A stretch of 64,000 nt of DNA from Pseudoscleropodium purum (GCA_963969395.1 OZ017795.1:5580001-5644000), one strand, 5' to 3'; shown: positions 25,561 to 38,108, numbered from the stretch's first letter. Notes: generated by a model not told the origin, from the sequence alone. Numbers and translations: made by a program.

Positions 25561-26664
25561 TTGAAGTCTTCAAACTACTTCAAAATTACTCAAAGTTTTA
25601 AAAAAATTAAACAAAAATCTTCAAAGTTTGTTTCAAAGTATTGTTGAATAGAAATCTTTAAAGTTTCTCTTAAATCCCACAAGCTAGTACACAACATTAC
25701 GATATGTCTAAATAATCAAATTATTTTGTAGATTTATAAACTAAGGCTTTGGGTTCAATAACATTGGGCAATTTCAAAAACATAATACCTCAATATGAGA
25801 TACTAATTATAAGACTATAAATAATATTTTATTATGGTGAAGTTTGAATCCATTTGTAATAGTGATTTGAAATCCTTTAGTTTCTTTTCATATGTCAAGA
25901 ATTTAATTTCCATAGGTCACCCCAAGAATTGAAGATTTCAAAACACAATATGTGTAAAAATCCTAATACATCTACATCATCTCAAGAACTATAATTGTTT
26001 TGTTAGAATCCAAGATGACAGTCATTATTTATAGAATTACTAAAATACAAATTTTTTTATTATCATTTGGAACTTTGCAAGCAAATGGCTACCTAGGTAT
26101 ACAATGATAATCCATTCCATATAATTGAAGCATTTTGAACTTCAAGACTTCATTTTTCTTTTAATGCATTTTGGGTAAGTCATGCTCTAAAACTCGATTG
26201 ATTTTACGAAGTGAATTTGAATCTCTAGATTTAAGGTATTACTAAAATTATGGCACAAATTAAACAACTTTTAGCATTTAACAAGTGTAGAAAAAACACA
26301 ACCTTACAAATTTAAGCTTCAAAAATTGAACTTACAAATTAGAATCGAATAAAAATACAAAAATTCACAATTAATCATGAATGCCCAAGCCTTCAATACA
26401 AATACTACATTACTGCATTATTGCACAACTTCTATGTTAAAATATTTTCAACTTTTTCACTCCAAATCCTACAATTTGTCATCTCTTTAAAGTAAAATGA
26501 ATGGGCTAACTAGTTTCATAATTATTATTCCTTGCATTACATTTTGGTTTAAGCCAACATGAGTAAAATGTTCATGAGTGCCCCATGATTCAACAAATAT
26601 ATTTAGAACTTCTACAAGAATTTATTGGGTTTTAGGTTTTTAACAAAATCTAGTAGACAAGTGT
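25561..26664. other. AT-rich DNA, no feature seen
   Basis: This lies between the two direct repeats. No coding frame or structured element was recognised. Confidence 0.6.
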
Positions 26665-27040
26665 GTAGTTCATTTTTATTTCAATGATTTTTTAGTGGAA
26701 AAAAATCCTATAATTTTGTTTGTGAGTCCCCCAATAATGATGTTTAGAATATTTTTAACTTGTGCATGTAGTTTTTTTTGTGCATTTTTATGCCAAATTA
26801 TGTATGAATTTTAGGAATCAAATTATCTATTTTCTTGAAATTCTATAGTCGAGGGTTCATTTTTATTCCATTGGTTTTTTAGTGGAAAAAAAAATAATTT
26901 TGTTAGTGAGTCCCGCAATCATAATGTTTAGAATATTTATAACTTGTGCATGTAGCTTTTTGTACTTTTTTACACCAAACTTATAATTTTTAGAAATCAT
27001 TTGATTTTTTGAAATAGTGCAGATTTAGGATTTAGGGCTT
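26665..27040 (+). repeat. Tandem repeat with 187-bp period
   Basis: GTTCATTTTTATT recurs at 26668 and 26855, and AGTGGAAAAAAA at 26694 and 26881, both 187 bp apart. The shared text also includes GTGAGTCCC and AACTTGTGCATGTAG. Two copies are clear. A third, more degraded one may lie at about 27160-27260. Confidence 0.8.
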
Positions 27041-27794
27041 GTGATTTTGGGTTTATAATTTAATGCTTGAATGATTTGTTTTCTTGCATTAATGCAAGCT
27101 AAGTCTTTTCTTTTTCTATGGATTAGTGAGGGGGATGAAAAAAATTTGAATGTGATGTAGAGCTTGCTTTGTTTACTTAAGTATTTGAAATTTATATGTG
27201 TACTATTTTTGTGCTTTTTGACACAAAGTTCAAGAGTTTTTGGAATGATTTTAATTTTGTGGAGGCCATTATCATGTGTTTTTATGATTATTAGATATAA
27301 AAATTCCAATGTGAATGGTTGCAAATCTAAAGTCCTATCACTTTAAGACAAAATATTGAGTATCCATGTAAATTAATAGCCTATAAATCTAAGGCACTTT
27401 ATTTTTTTTAAATTGTGAGGGAGATCATAAAATTGCATTGGTAGCTAGACTATAAATAATTTAAGATATTTTTTAAAACCACTACTAATGGTTAATATTT
27501 ATACCTAATAGACATGCTTTAATTGATGGTTTTGATCATTTTGTTTTTGATAAAGTGATATTGAATAAAAAATTGAAGCTCAAAACTTCTAATGACCATT
27601 AGTGCGCCTAAGTATAAAGTAGTACAATTCTTTTAATCCCTAAAGGTCGGAGACTATGTTTTCACCAAAAACACTCCGAAACTGCCATTTCTAATACAAG
27701 TACCAAATTTTAAATGAAAAACATTTTTTAACATGCGTAACCATAGGATCTTGTAGTAAGCTTGTTTGAAAACATGGAGAAATTTTTTTAGAAA

Positions 27795-28205
27795 TTTCCA
27801 TTGTGTAGATTGCAAGGTATTAGCATTTGAAGTGAGAAGTTTCCTTTTTTTGGCCCTACGGAAATCTAGGCAACTGCACTTCAAAAGGTCACATTTATAT
27901 GAAAAAATGTCCAAAATGGTTGTTACTCTTTGAATTCATTTTTCAAGTCAAGTTGGCTTCATTCTTGAAAAATTTTAGATCATTTGGAATCATACAACAT
28001 ATAGAAAAAATATAGTAAGTAGAGAGGAGTAGAGAATGATTCAAAATACTAAATTGTTAACAATTTATTTATGGAATTGAAAAATGCCAATCCCAATGGT
28101 TGTAATGTTGTATTAAACAATCTACATCCAATGTTTTTATTTTTATCCAAAAATATTGAAAATTGAATTAAACAAAGGACTTCAAGGTTTATTTTAGAGT
28201 AGGGA
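27795..28205 (+). repeat. Diverged direct repeat, copy 2
   Basis: Partner of 25195-25560 in the same orientation, starting near GTGTAGATTGCAAGGTATTA and ending near the shared words TTTTAGAGTA. It holds an extra insertion relative to copy 1 around 27960-28020. Confidence 0.6.
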
Positions 28206-29017
28206 TTCTATAACAACCCACAAACTCCCACAAACTAATTTTCCTCATAAATTTTGACTCATAGATCAAAATGGAATAATTCAAAGCTTTCCAAGTATAT
28301 AAAAATCAAAAGAATCAATTTCAAATTTTAATTTAAAAAAAAATGATTTTAAAAGAAGTTTTTTTTGCTGCCCGAGCTGCCTGTCAAACAATGAAAAGTA
28401 CATATCATACAATAACATTTCAACCATGAAGTCAAAAGTTATGAGAATTGTTAGGCCTTAGAGCTACTCCTTGGGCACATGTTGTATTAAAATTTCAGCA
28501 AAAAAAAAACAAAAACTCCATGCATAGTGAGTTGCCCAAAATTTCTATGTTGCCAAAAAACGAAGTTTGGGCGTTTAGGGGTTAAAATAAAAAAGAAACA
28601 ATGATAACAATCGAGAATCAATGATGTCCATCGAGTCAGCACACTTGAGTATAAAGAAAAATCTAGAAAAGACCTTAAGTTCCTTATTTTTATAGTTAAT
28701 GAGTTTTCATTTTGTATTTATTTGTTTGGAAGAGAGAGTTCTAGGCTTGTATTTGTTTAGGGTAAGGTGTTTTGAGTGCTCTAGAAGTTGCCCATATACT
28801 TGTCTATTGTAGTTTCTAGTTTGTTCAATGTTTAAGTTACTATAGGTAGAAGAATGGTTGGAATTGAGAGTGAAAATACATGTGTTTCTAGTGTAACTCG
28901 ACCGGGGGCTTGCCAAGCAGATGTGGGGAGAAAAGAAATAAATCTTCATGCCAAAAGTTTAGTTCTATAAAAGTAAACACGCAACTTGTTTCATGTTTAT
29001 GTACACTAACACTTAAA

Positions 29018-29213
29018 CACTATAAGAAATCCATGTTTTAGATGATGAATTTTAATCGACATCCAATTTAGCAACTTATGTTTTTATGTCAACAATAATG
29101 TCCACCATAACATTGAGATGTTATGGCATACATTATTATTGATGTAAAAATACAAGTTGTTAAATTGGATGTCACCTAAAATCCGTCACCTAAAACATGG
29201 ATTTCTTATAGTG
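29018..29213. mobile_element. Palindromic CACTA-type MITE, copy A
   Basis: It begins CACTATAAGAAATCCATG and ends with the inverse, CATGGATTTCTTATAGTG. Complementarity extends through most of each half, so the element could fold into one long hairpin. No intact 3-bp target duplication is left (AAA on the left, GCA on the right). Confidence 0.8.
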
Positions 29214-29259
29214 GCAGTAGGCAATTGCATTCGGAGCTCTTTCATACTCCTTTTCCTAG

Positions 29260-29825
29260 AATCTTGCCGACACAGACCATGACTTGTATTCAACAAGTGA
29301 AGCTTCTTAGTTTGGAAAATCCAATTTAGAAACAGAGGAATATAAAAGTTTGGACAATACCGATGAGGAAATTTATGCATTGTACTTGAAACTTCTACAA
29401 AAGCCAGAGAAATTCAAGCATGGAGGTCATGCAAATGGCAAGATGCATGTGCCTTTCTAAAAGTGTAAATCAAACAAGTGAGATTTTATCTACAAAGATG
29501 ATCAAACTTGTATGAACAATGTGGACAATATGGACAATGAAAATGATGTTGAAGAAGAGGCGGGTGCGGATGAAGAAGACCATTTCAACTGGAATTTGGA
29601 CTTGGAATTCGACATTGACTCAAATAACTACAAATGTATGTGCCCTTCTAAGAGTGTAAATTAAATAAGTGGGATTTCGTTTGCAAAAATGATCCAACTT
29701 CTACGGACAATGCAGATGATGCAGACAATGTGGATGATGCGGACAATGCAAATGATGAGGAAGAGGCGGGTGCAAACAAGGAGGACTACTTCAATTGGAA
29801 TTTGGACTTGGAATCTGACAAGTGA
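29260..29825 (+). pseudogene. Captured acidic protein fragment, tandemly duplicated
   Basis: With shifts between frames, this reads as the C-terminal part of a protein. There is NTDEEIYALYLKLLQKPEKF near 29370, then CKSNK-DFIYKDDQT, an Asp/Glu/Asn-rich run and EDHFNWNLDLEF. A second copy (about 29634-29825) repeats the last about 190 bp, with CKLNKWDFVCKNDPT, an Asp/Asn run, EDYFNWNLDLESDK and a stop. At least two in-frame stops break the first copy. I do not recognise the protein. Its place between CACTA-type arms suggests capture of a gene end or a remnant of the element's own protein. Confidence 0.5.
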
Positions 29826-29868
29826 ACAACTCAAAAAACTACAAATTTTGTTGGTTAAAGGACTTTTA

Positions 29869-30063
29869 CACTACAAGAAATCCATGTTTTAAATGATAAA
29901 TTTTAGATGATATTTAATTTAGGAACTCATGTTTTTACGTCAACAATAATGTCCGTCATAACATTGAGATGTATGGTAGATATTATTGTTGACCCAAAAA
30001 CATGAGTTACTAAATTGGATGTCACTTAAAATCCATCACCTAAAACATGGGGTTCTTATAGTG
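29869..30063. mobile_element. Palindromic CACTA-type MITE, copy B, TTA duplication
   Basis: It starts CACTACAAGAAATCCATG and ends with the near-inverse at 30063. It is flanked by TTA at 29866-29868 and 30064-30066, the 3-bp target duplication expected for CACTA elements. The two halves are complementary over most of the element's length. Confidence 0.87.
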
Positions 30064-30141
30064 TTAGTGTACATGAACATGAAATAAGTTGCATGTTTAC
30101 TTTTATAGAACTAAACTTTTGGCATGAAGATTTATTTACTA

Positions 30142-30892
30142 TCTTAGGATGTGTTTATCTTCTTTGAACTTGTAAGTAGTGAATGTGCATTGCCTTTTTT
30201 CCCATGAATATCTGTCTAACACACTCTTGAGGTCTTTTAACATCTAAAACTACATTCAAAATATATAAAAAATCCAAAAAATGAATCTTGAGTCCCATGT
30301 GACAAAATTGGAACTCACAACATGATTTTTCAATGTTTTTATGTACATCTCCTTAGGAAACATCCACCTAGCATTGAATGGATTGCAAAGATCCAGCTTC
30401 TTTAGAAGATGATACAATAAGTATGTTATTATGTCGAAAAAAGAACACTAGAATAAAAACATGTTGACCACAACTAGTTTACTACTACAAAACAACTACA
30501 AAAAGACTACAAGAAGACTATTAAATTTAGAGAGGATGTGAGAAAAATATCAAAGAAAAAGTCCCATCCAATTCTTTTTTGAAAATTTGTTCATAACTTT
30601 TTATCTAAGGCTTGAAATCTCACAAGGTTTTTTGGAAATAAATATTTTTTTGTTTTCCCAAATTTTTTTAGTTTAAAGTTTAAAAAAAAAGGCAGACTAC
30701 TACGCCTAAATGTGGTTTGAAATTTTACTGTAATTTATTTCCTATGTTTTACATATCTCATATGTTTGTCATACCTCCTACCATCCTACTTGTATAATAT
30801 CTTGTCTTTTCAACACTCTATTATCACATTAAATGGCTTTTGAAGCTACATGATATAATTGTCAAATATGGTGTATGGTGTATGATGTATTA
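30142..30892. other. AT-rich DNA between two transposons
   Basis: No coding frame, RNA gene or repeat was recognised. Confidence 0.6.
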
Positions 30893-32340
30893 TACAGTGA
30901 CTGCCAAAACTGAGTACAAACACAGAATACTAAAATTCAACTAACAATGTAGGGAAATTGGATGCACCAAAAATGAAACCATAAGTTGCACAAGATTACC
31001 ATTGCAATCACTCATACTTCCATGAGGTTGAGGTCTATTACACATAAGTATGCATGTACAAAAAAAAGAAAGTGAAATTCAATCTAAAACTCAGTTTTGC
31101 TCATACTAGTAGGAACAAAGTTAAAAAAATGTTCACCTACCCTTAAGTAGCTATAACAACTGCAATGTGCTTAGGCATGCTTCTATACAAGTTCTTACAC
31201 TCATTGGGAGTAATTGAAGCCCAACAATCCTCAACACACTCCTACAATTCTAACATTCCTTTGGGAGATCTCTCATATTGGTTTAGTCAACATTTTAAAG
31301 TCGTCCACAAGTGTTCGATTGGATTGAAGTCTGGAGATTGCGCTAGCCACTTCAAAAGAGTGAATTCTTGCAAATTCAACCAATGGCGTACACTCTTGGA
31401 TGTATGCTTCAAATCATTATCCTATTGAAAAATCAAATTGGTCGGATCTAAATTATATGCATATAGTGTATGAATGAGTTCTTGCTCTAAAATTTCTCTA
31501 TACATGTATTGATCCATTCTTCCCTCAATCCTACACATCATACCAGGGCCACTTGGAGTCATGCAACCCCACATCATCACTCCCCCACCTCCAAACTTGA
31601 CAGTTTGTTGCACCATTCTAACACTTCTACTCTATCCATTATGAAACCAACACCAATTGCAACCATCATAGCAAAATCAATTGATTTTTGTTTCATTAGA
31701 GAATACTACACAATCCCAATCATATATCATTAGTCCAATGGCAATGACATCTAGCAAATTCTAATTGTCCCTTAATTTGACATGGTGTGAGCTTTGGTTT
31801 CTTTTGCTTCACTTTACATTTCAAACCTGCTTTTCGTAACACTCTCTTCATAGTACTATCACTCATACCAACATGAAGCTCTTTTCTCAAGTAATTTCCA
31901 ACTTTGTGTGCAGTTTCTAAGCCACCTAAAGTGATTTCTCTCACACAAGCCCTGTGATCAGCTACACTGTATACTTGTGGCTTGCCACCAAAACAGTGAT
32001 TCACATCACTCAACTCACTCAAATGTTGCTTACGAAATTGTGCAACCCAACTTTGGGCTACCTATAAGTCTCTAACAACATTTCTAGTACTTTCACCCTT
32101 CCTCAACTTCTCCAAAGTAACTTCTTCTATGTACTTTATATCAACAACAAAGAGAGACTTTAATGAAACCATTTTGCTCAATTTGCATACATGATGGGTA
32201 CCAAATAGGGACACAATTATAAATGTGTGAAGGCCAAGAACATGCCCATTCAAAAAATGAGTTCCAGAAAACCACTTGTGCATGTCAGACTTGTAGCATT
32301 CATTGCAAAATCCAAGTGTGAGTATAACTGAGTTTTAGAG
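30893..32340 (-). mobile_element. Dead Tc1-type (DD34E) transposon
   Basis: The left end reads TACAGTGACTGCCAAAACTG, preceded by TA, as expected for Tc1-type insertion. A related AAACTCAGTT word occurs near 31088, and its inverse (AACTGAGTTTTAGAG) near 32320 on the right. This suggests imperfect ends with internal repeats. The inside is a minus-strand transposase pseudogene. The right boundary is approximate. Confidence 0.7.
31143..32172 (-). pseudogene. Tc1-family transposase, inactivated
   Basis: An ATG at 32172 opens helix-turn-helix sequence (EEVTLEKLRKGESTRNVVRD), followed by a second DNA-binding unit with GNYLRKELHVGMSDSTMKRV and LRKAGLKCKVKQKKP. The catalytic core reads DWDCVVFSNETKIN, then GGGGVMMWGCMTPSGPG, then DNDLKHTS, then QSPDFNPIEHLW, ending at a TAA at 31143-31145. 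Thirty-four residues lie between the second Asp and the Glu, the Tc1 DD34E signature; typical plant mariners are DD39D. The first catalytic Asp (normally FSDETK) is Asn here. Several stops (for example just before DNDLKH) and frameshifts kill it. Length, about 340 codons, fits the family. Confidence 0.9.
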
Positions 32341-33301
32341 CTAATTTACTTTGATCTATATCTTTCTCAAATTATTTTGCATTATTGGACTTGTAATTTG
32401 GTAGCCACATCATTTACTTGAATGTATACTTGAGCCGTCAACTGATTTGGTATTAAATGTAGTAAATTAAAAAACATGAATGGCTAAAGATGGACCAAGC
32501 TATTTCATATTTAGTTTTAGCAATCACTATATGTGGTGTATTTTGTAATATATATAATATATTGTATGTGTATTGTATATGGTATAATATGTGTGTACTA
32601 GGTATGATATATTGTATAAGTCAAAATCTGTGATTAATATAGAATTGTGAATATTTTGTGAATTGACAAAAAGGGCTACATGTCATTTGCCTAAATCAAC
32701 ATGGTAACTAATTTGCAACTGAAAAATGAATCAGTCTTTACTTTAAGACAACACAACAATGATTCATTGCACCAAAGTCTATGATTGCAAAATGATTGTA
32801 CATATGTGTCAAAATGCAACTAAAATATAACTTCAAATATAGCTGATGTAGAGGTCTATGTGAGCCAGAAGAAGATAAGATCGCAACTAAAATGGGATTG
32901 CAATGTGACTGTTGACATGGTTGTCCACATCAACTAAATTTCCCAAAAAAATGGGCAACTACCCGCTCTTTTCCAAAATTTCATACTCCACGTCATTAGT
33001 TTGGTACTTCCATCATCCATCTTTTATCCAAGGCAAAAACATGATGGTAATAATACAAAGGCATAGTCATATTCAATAACTTGTCCACTATGATTGTAGG
33101 GTTCTAGTTACTTTCTAGTCATTTTTGTTCGGAATGATTGTTTTGCTGTCACATTTATTCTCAATTTCTTGTAGTGACAAGGTTGCAACTATGGTGTAGC
33201 CCTCTACATTTCAATGGAGGGACAAGTTGTCTAAGATAAACAACATCAATACAGCATTTAAGTTGTTACTTGTCTCAAAAAGTGGACTTAGTAACATTCA
33301 A

Positions 33302-33326
33302 GGGGGGTGGGGGTGGGGGGGGGGGG
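33302..33326 (+). repeat. G-tract cluster, possible quadruplex
   Basis: Twenty-five bases that are G except for two T's, in AT-rich surroundings. Four or more G-tracts make a G-quadruplex possible. Slippage or sequencing length error is likely in such a run. Confidence 0.8.
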
Positions 33327-35047
33327 TGTCATTCCTCGAGTAAGTTCCAAAGCCTTGGGATATTAGTTTTGATTGTTGTAGATAATGCAATAGGTACAAG
33401 CAATTAAAAAGTGCTTGCACTCCTCAGTCGTGAGCTCAAGAATTGTTCACAAGGAAATTGAAAATCCACCTAGAGGGACAAAAGGTACATTGGAAGTTCT
33501 ATTATGCAAATTGCAGCTTGTCTAAGATGTACTCAAATAAGGTTCTTGCTATAATTCGTGACAAAATAGATCACTAAAAAATGGCTTCTTTCCATTTTTC
33601 TCACAAAAATAAGGGGACCAAATTTACATGAAGATGCCGGTGGTTGTCACTAGTATGATTGCTTATGGGCATGGAGACATTTGTTATGCACACTATAGAT
33701 TAAATTTTTTCCGATGAATTCGAATCACACGGTAGGGTTGATTGTAGAGCTCTTGCGTGACTTGGAGTTTGAACCCAAGTATTCATCTTGTAAATTGTTT
33801 GCTAATATTGAGGGTTTGTGAGTTCTAGTTTCATCACATGAGACTCAAGATTTATTTTTTGAATTTCTTATATGTTTTGAGTGTAGTTTTAGGTGATAAA
33901 AGACTTAAAGAGTGTATTAGACCAAATTCTGTATTGCATATACCAATACAGTATTTGGTCACATTACACCTAATTTTTCCTAAATACACCTGAACCTCAT
34001 ATGTAAATAGGATATAAATCTACATATTCTAAATAATAAGCGTATTATTAGAAACTACCTGATTATCTACACCTATTTGTGCAATGAGACATAAATTGGC
34101 TAAATTGGTTCAAGAAAATCTTATGAGAATCCTAAGGTAGATTTCCTATGATAGGTTTCAGTTTCTCCATTCCATTGACAAAATAGTAGAAACTCCAATT
34201 GTTAGCATGTAGGTGGAGAAAACTCAAATTAAAGCAACAAAGGGCATCTATGATATAAATACAGTGATGTGGAGTGGGAGTCATGCCAAGAGTCTAGTGG
34301 TGCAATTGCTTTGTCAAGATTTTATTTTTGGTAAAAAATTCTCTATTTATTAGAAGTTAAAAGAGATAACGAAATTTGTACTCTTTTTCTACAGGTGCAA
34401 GATAAGAATATAACTTGCTCATTCCTTGAAGAATTCTATAAGAGGTTCTCCAAAAAGTCTTGGTTTTTTTATCATCCAAAGATATTTTTTCAAGTAGTCA
34501 ACTGCCAAAATTTAGTATGATAAATTCATGGAAATTACCTTGTATGCGACAAAATTTCACTAAATATTAATACAGATTCTTTTATGTTCATAAATCACCC
34601 TAACAAGTTTCGTAACATATCAATAGTGAGGTGCCAAAATTATCAACAAGCTCAAAAATTGACAAATTTGAAGTTCAACTATGGAGTTGACTGGCATATT
34701 AGGAGCTCAAGACCTTGAAATAAAATACACTTAAGGTCTTTTCATACTCCCTCAAACCTACTTAGAAGCCTAAACTAGTTACTTTTGGTTGAAAAAATAA
34801 ACTCCAAAGCTTGGCTTTTATCTCATTTTGAGTTTCCAATCGTTGCTAGGGTTCTTTGAGTTTTTGAAGTATGAAAAGGGGTGGGGAGGTCTTCCACATT
34901 GAAAATAGCCTCCTAAAGCCATTGGCACAATTTATTTGTGATTTGGAGCATTTCTCCAAGAGTTTGAATTTAGAACCATCGTAAAAAATTAAAATTCTTA
35001 AGATTAGAATGAAAATCTTAGATGATAAGATTACCTTGTAGGAATTT

Positions 35048-35059
35048 GGGGGGGGGGGG
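35048..35059 (+). repeat. Twelve-G homopolymer
   Basis: A run of twelve G in AT-rich DNA. The true length is uncertain in any assembly. Confidence 0.85.
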
Positions 35060-37204
35060 AGTGAGGCCCTTAGAAAAGTACATAAGGGCTCTCATTTCTC
35101 TCCCAAATCACCCATATGGACATTATTTTGGCATTCTATTTATGTTGGTCCATTTAGTTGAATTTTTGGACCATTTGAGCCAAAATTGCAACCATGTGTG
35201 TTTTTGGAGCATTTCAAGCTCGTTGATTTTTTTTAAGCTTTCCTTCAAGGATATTGGTATACCTTTAAGGTTGGCTCTTGTATACACTTGTTGGAGTTGA
35301 TTACTAATTTGTTGATCTTTGTACAAGTTCTTGAGTTTTGTTGAAGTTTTTGGGAAGTTTCTAAGTTTTATATGAATCCTAAAACAACTTCCTTCCATAC
35401 CTTGGCAATGCCACTTAGGAGGGCCTTTGGTGTGGGATTTTGAAGTGTTTGTACTAATTTGTGTATTTTCTTTTCATGTTACACTAAAATGTTGTTACAC
35501 TAACTTGTTTTGTATTTTTGTTTTGTACTAACAAGTCATTGTATTATCCTAACCAATGGTTGTACTAACCTCATTACTCTAACGTGTTTATGTGTAGGTA
35601 CTGATGAATTTATTTTGCTAGAATTGTCTTGTATATTTGGAGTTTTGAGAACTATAGCGAAGCTTCAATTTTAAGCAAGTAAAAGTTGGAAGACTTTAGA
35701 GTATTTTTTAAGAATACTATAAAGCCTTGACCTTGAATATTTAGTGAGAATTCTATACAAATTGAGTGTTGGTTGATATTTGGCATTTTCAAGTTTAGTT
35801 TCTAAAACACAAGTTTTGAACGTCTAAAATTAGCATTCAAAATATTTAAGTGTAAAATGTCCTAGCCTAGTATCCTAAGTGTAGTATTCGAGTGGTATTA
35901 CCAAAAGGAATTCTATTTTTTTAACGCTTGGTGTTCTAACTTTTCACAAAAACAACAACAAAGGACTTATCAACACTCTTGGGGTCTTACCATATTGTCT
36001 TAAGGCCTTTTTGACGTACTTGATTCTTACTTGATTGCATCAAACCTCTTTGAGTTGCGTCAGGGCCTCCTTCCCTCCTTCAAAACTTTATTCCATTACA
36101 AGGGAGCAATTAAAGCTTTCAAAACCTCCACCATGTACTCCAACATCGCATTCTCTGGAATTTCAACTCTCATAGGAAATGTTGTCCCAATCTTTGGGCC
36201 TTACAAATTGTCTCGAGCCTCCCCAGCTATCTCAAGACATTAGGGCATCCCCCAATTGCCTCACAACCTCTTCAACCTTTAGCCAAGGTGCAAAATTTGA
36301 AACCTTCTCACAAAACTTTGATTTTTTTTAAAACCAAAATTTGAAAAATTTGTAGAATAGGAATGAAAAGATAGAAGAGTCCTAGATGGAAAGAGGGAAG
36401 GGAATGTAGAAGCAGAATAGAGAAGTATAAAGGGTTGCAATTAGAGGAAAGAGGAATTGAAAAGGACACTCACACATTGATAGATAGAATTCAAAACTCA
36501 AATTGCAAATATAATAAGTGAATAGTACAATTGAGAATTGAAGAATTGAGGTGGAATTGTAGAATTAGCAAAATAGTGAAGATTGGGTGGAAATCTTGAA
36601 GAGTCAATTTAGACCATAAAACCTTTGGATAGAATAATAATTGACCAAGATAGGATAGAAGTTTGAAGGTCAATTATTAGTTGGGAGTTGGAAATCAATT
36701 ATTTTATTCCAAACCAAATCAACCTTGGGAATAAATAAATAATTGAAGTTGAATAGTGTTTTAAAAGGGAAAGAAGGAAAGAAAAGAAAGAAGTCCAAGA
36801 ATTGGCAAATTTGTATAAAAAAGTCACTTTCAAGTGGTGAGCAAAAACTCTTAAAGTCAACCAACCATGTCAAATGAAGGGGATCTTGGCAACCTCTACA
36901 ACAACATTGAAGATGACGTCTTTGATGACATGAGTTACTAATTTCTCCATCTTCCATGAATTATCAAAGTTAGCCTTTTAAAAAACACATAGCCGAACTA
37001 CAAGAGTGATTCAGAGTGTTTAGAATAAAAAATCTTGTAAATCTTGCTAGAGGTTTCCAAAAATGTATAATACTTAGAAATCGAAGTTGATTTGAGAAAG
37101 ATATTAGTGGATGAAGTTTAGGAGTCATATTGGATGAAAATTAGTCAATTTCTTCCGAGGTGAACAAGAATGGAAACTTAGATAGTGTTAAAAAGTCAAA
37201 AGTC

Positions 37205-37790
37205 AAAAGTAAAAATTAATTTCAAATTATAGATTAATAGAAAATCATGGATGAAGTTTGAAGTACCAATTAGCAGTCAAACTTCATCCACTCTTAACTT
37301 TTACTAGGATAGGCCAAATATAGAGTATTTTTTTAGCAATTTGGATATGCAAAAATAGAATCTACAAAGAACCAAATTCAAAACTACTAAAAATTGTAAA
37401 TTGATAGAAATTAAAACAAGACTTGAAAACTAAAGAAGCTTAAGCAAGAATTTAAAAGGTAAATTAGAATAGAAAATTAGCACCATAGGCTCTTAAAAAA
37501 AGATTAATAGGATTCATGGGGGCCTAAAACTCAAGAAAAACCAAAAAATTCATAAGAAACAAAAGGATGAAGCTTTAGACTAAGTTTGGATGAAATCCCA
37601 GTAGAAGTATTCAATTAAGACCAAATTCCAAATATAAATAGAAACAAACATCCTAAACACATCCTTTAATTTTCAAGTTATTTTGAATTAAGAAATTATT
37701 TTAAAATTATGAATGAAGTTTAAAGTACTGATTAGTGGTCAAACTTCATCCACCCATAACTTTTGCTAGGAAGGTCGGATCACAACAAGC
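37205..37790 (+). repeat. Two copies of a 100-bp repeat containing a small inverted repeat
   Basis: Copies at about 37205-37312 and 37680-37782 share GATGAAGTTT or GAATGAAGTTT, then AAAGTAC-like text and GTCAAACTTCATCCA. Within each copy GATGAAGTTT and AAACTTCATC are inverse, so each can form a hairpin. Function is unknown. Confidence 0.6.
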
Positions 37791-38108
37791 TTTATAGTTT
37801 TAGAAAGTTCAACAAATTATCTATTACTTGGTATCATTATTTTTGGTTTGACTCTACTTGTAAAAGGAAACCACCATTGCTTAATTCCTTATTCTATTAC
37901 CAAACCAACTTCATTTAAAAGTTGTATTTATTGGTTGATTATTTACATTGAGTACATGTAGGCATTTAGAAAAGAGTTCATTGCTTGAAAGGATCAATAG
38001 GGTAAATGCATGGATGGGTGGACCAAAACCGACAGATGCTGCTTCCTAGGGAGTCCATGTACTCTCAAATTTTGGAAATAAGCTGGTAGGGTCGGGTACA
38101 GGCCCTGT

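Larger units (their letters stand above)
28936..30141. mobile_element. Composite CACTA-type structure with captured gene fragment
   Basis: Long inverted arms (about 28936-29213 and 29869-30141) flank 655 bp. The outer 80 bp of each arm is nearly identical in inverse orientation (AAATAAATCTTCATGCC at the outside, TGTACACTAACAC at the inside). The inner part of each arm is itself a palindromic MITE with CACTA-type ends (CACTATAAGAAATCCATG and CACTACAAGAAATCCATG). The spacer encodes part of an acidic protein, in two tandem copies. CACTA (EnSpm) elements are known to capture host fragments; here no transposase is present. Confidence 0.7.
32345..38050. other. Long AT-rich, gene-free stretch
   Basis: No frame has family resemblance. 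It includes pure-TA-rich text near 32.5-32.6 kb, two G-runs (listed separately), a C/T-rich segment at 35.97-36.29 kb and a pair of repeats at 37.2 and 37.7 kb. Short open frames at 35.0-35.4 kb on both strands look like chance. Confidence 0.6.

Noticed and set aside
35022..35398. Opposed open frames at 35.0-35.4 kb
   Set aside because: Both are AT-rich and lack any family motif. The G-run nearby makes frames unreliable.
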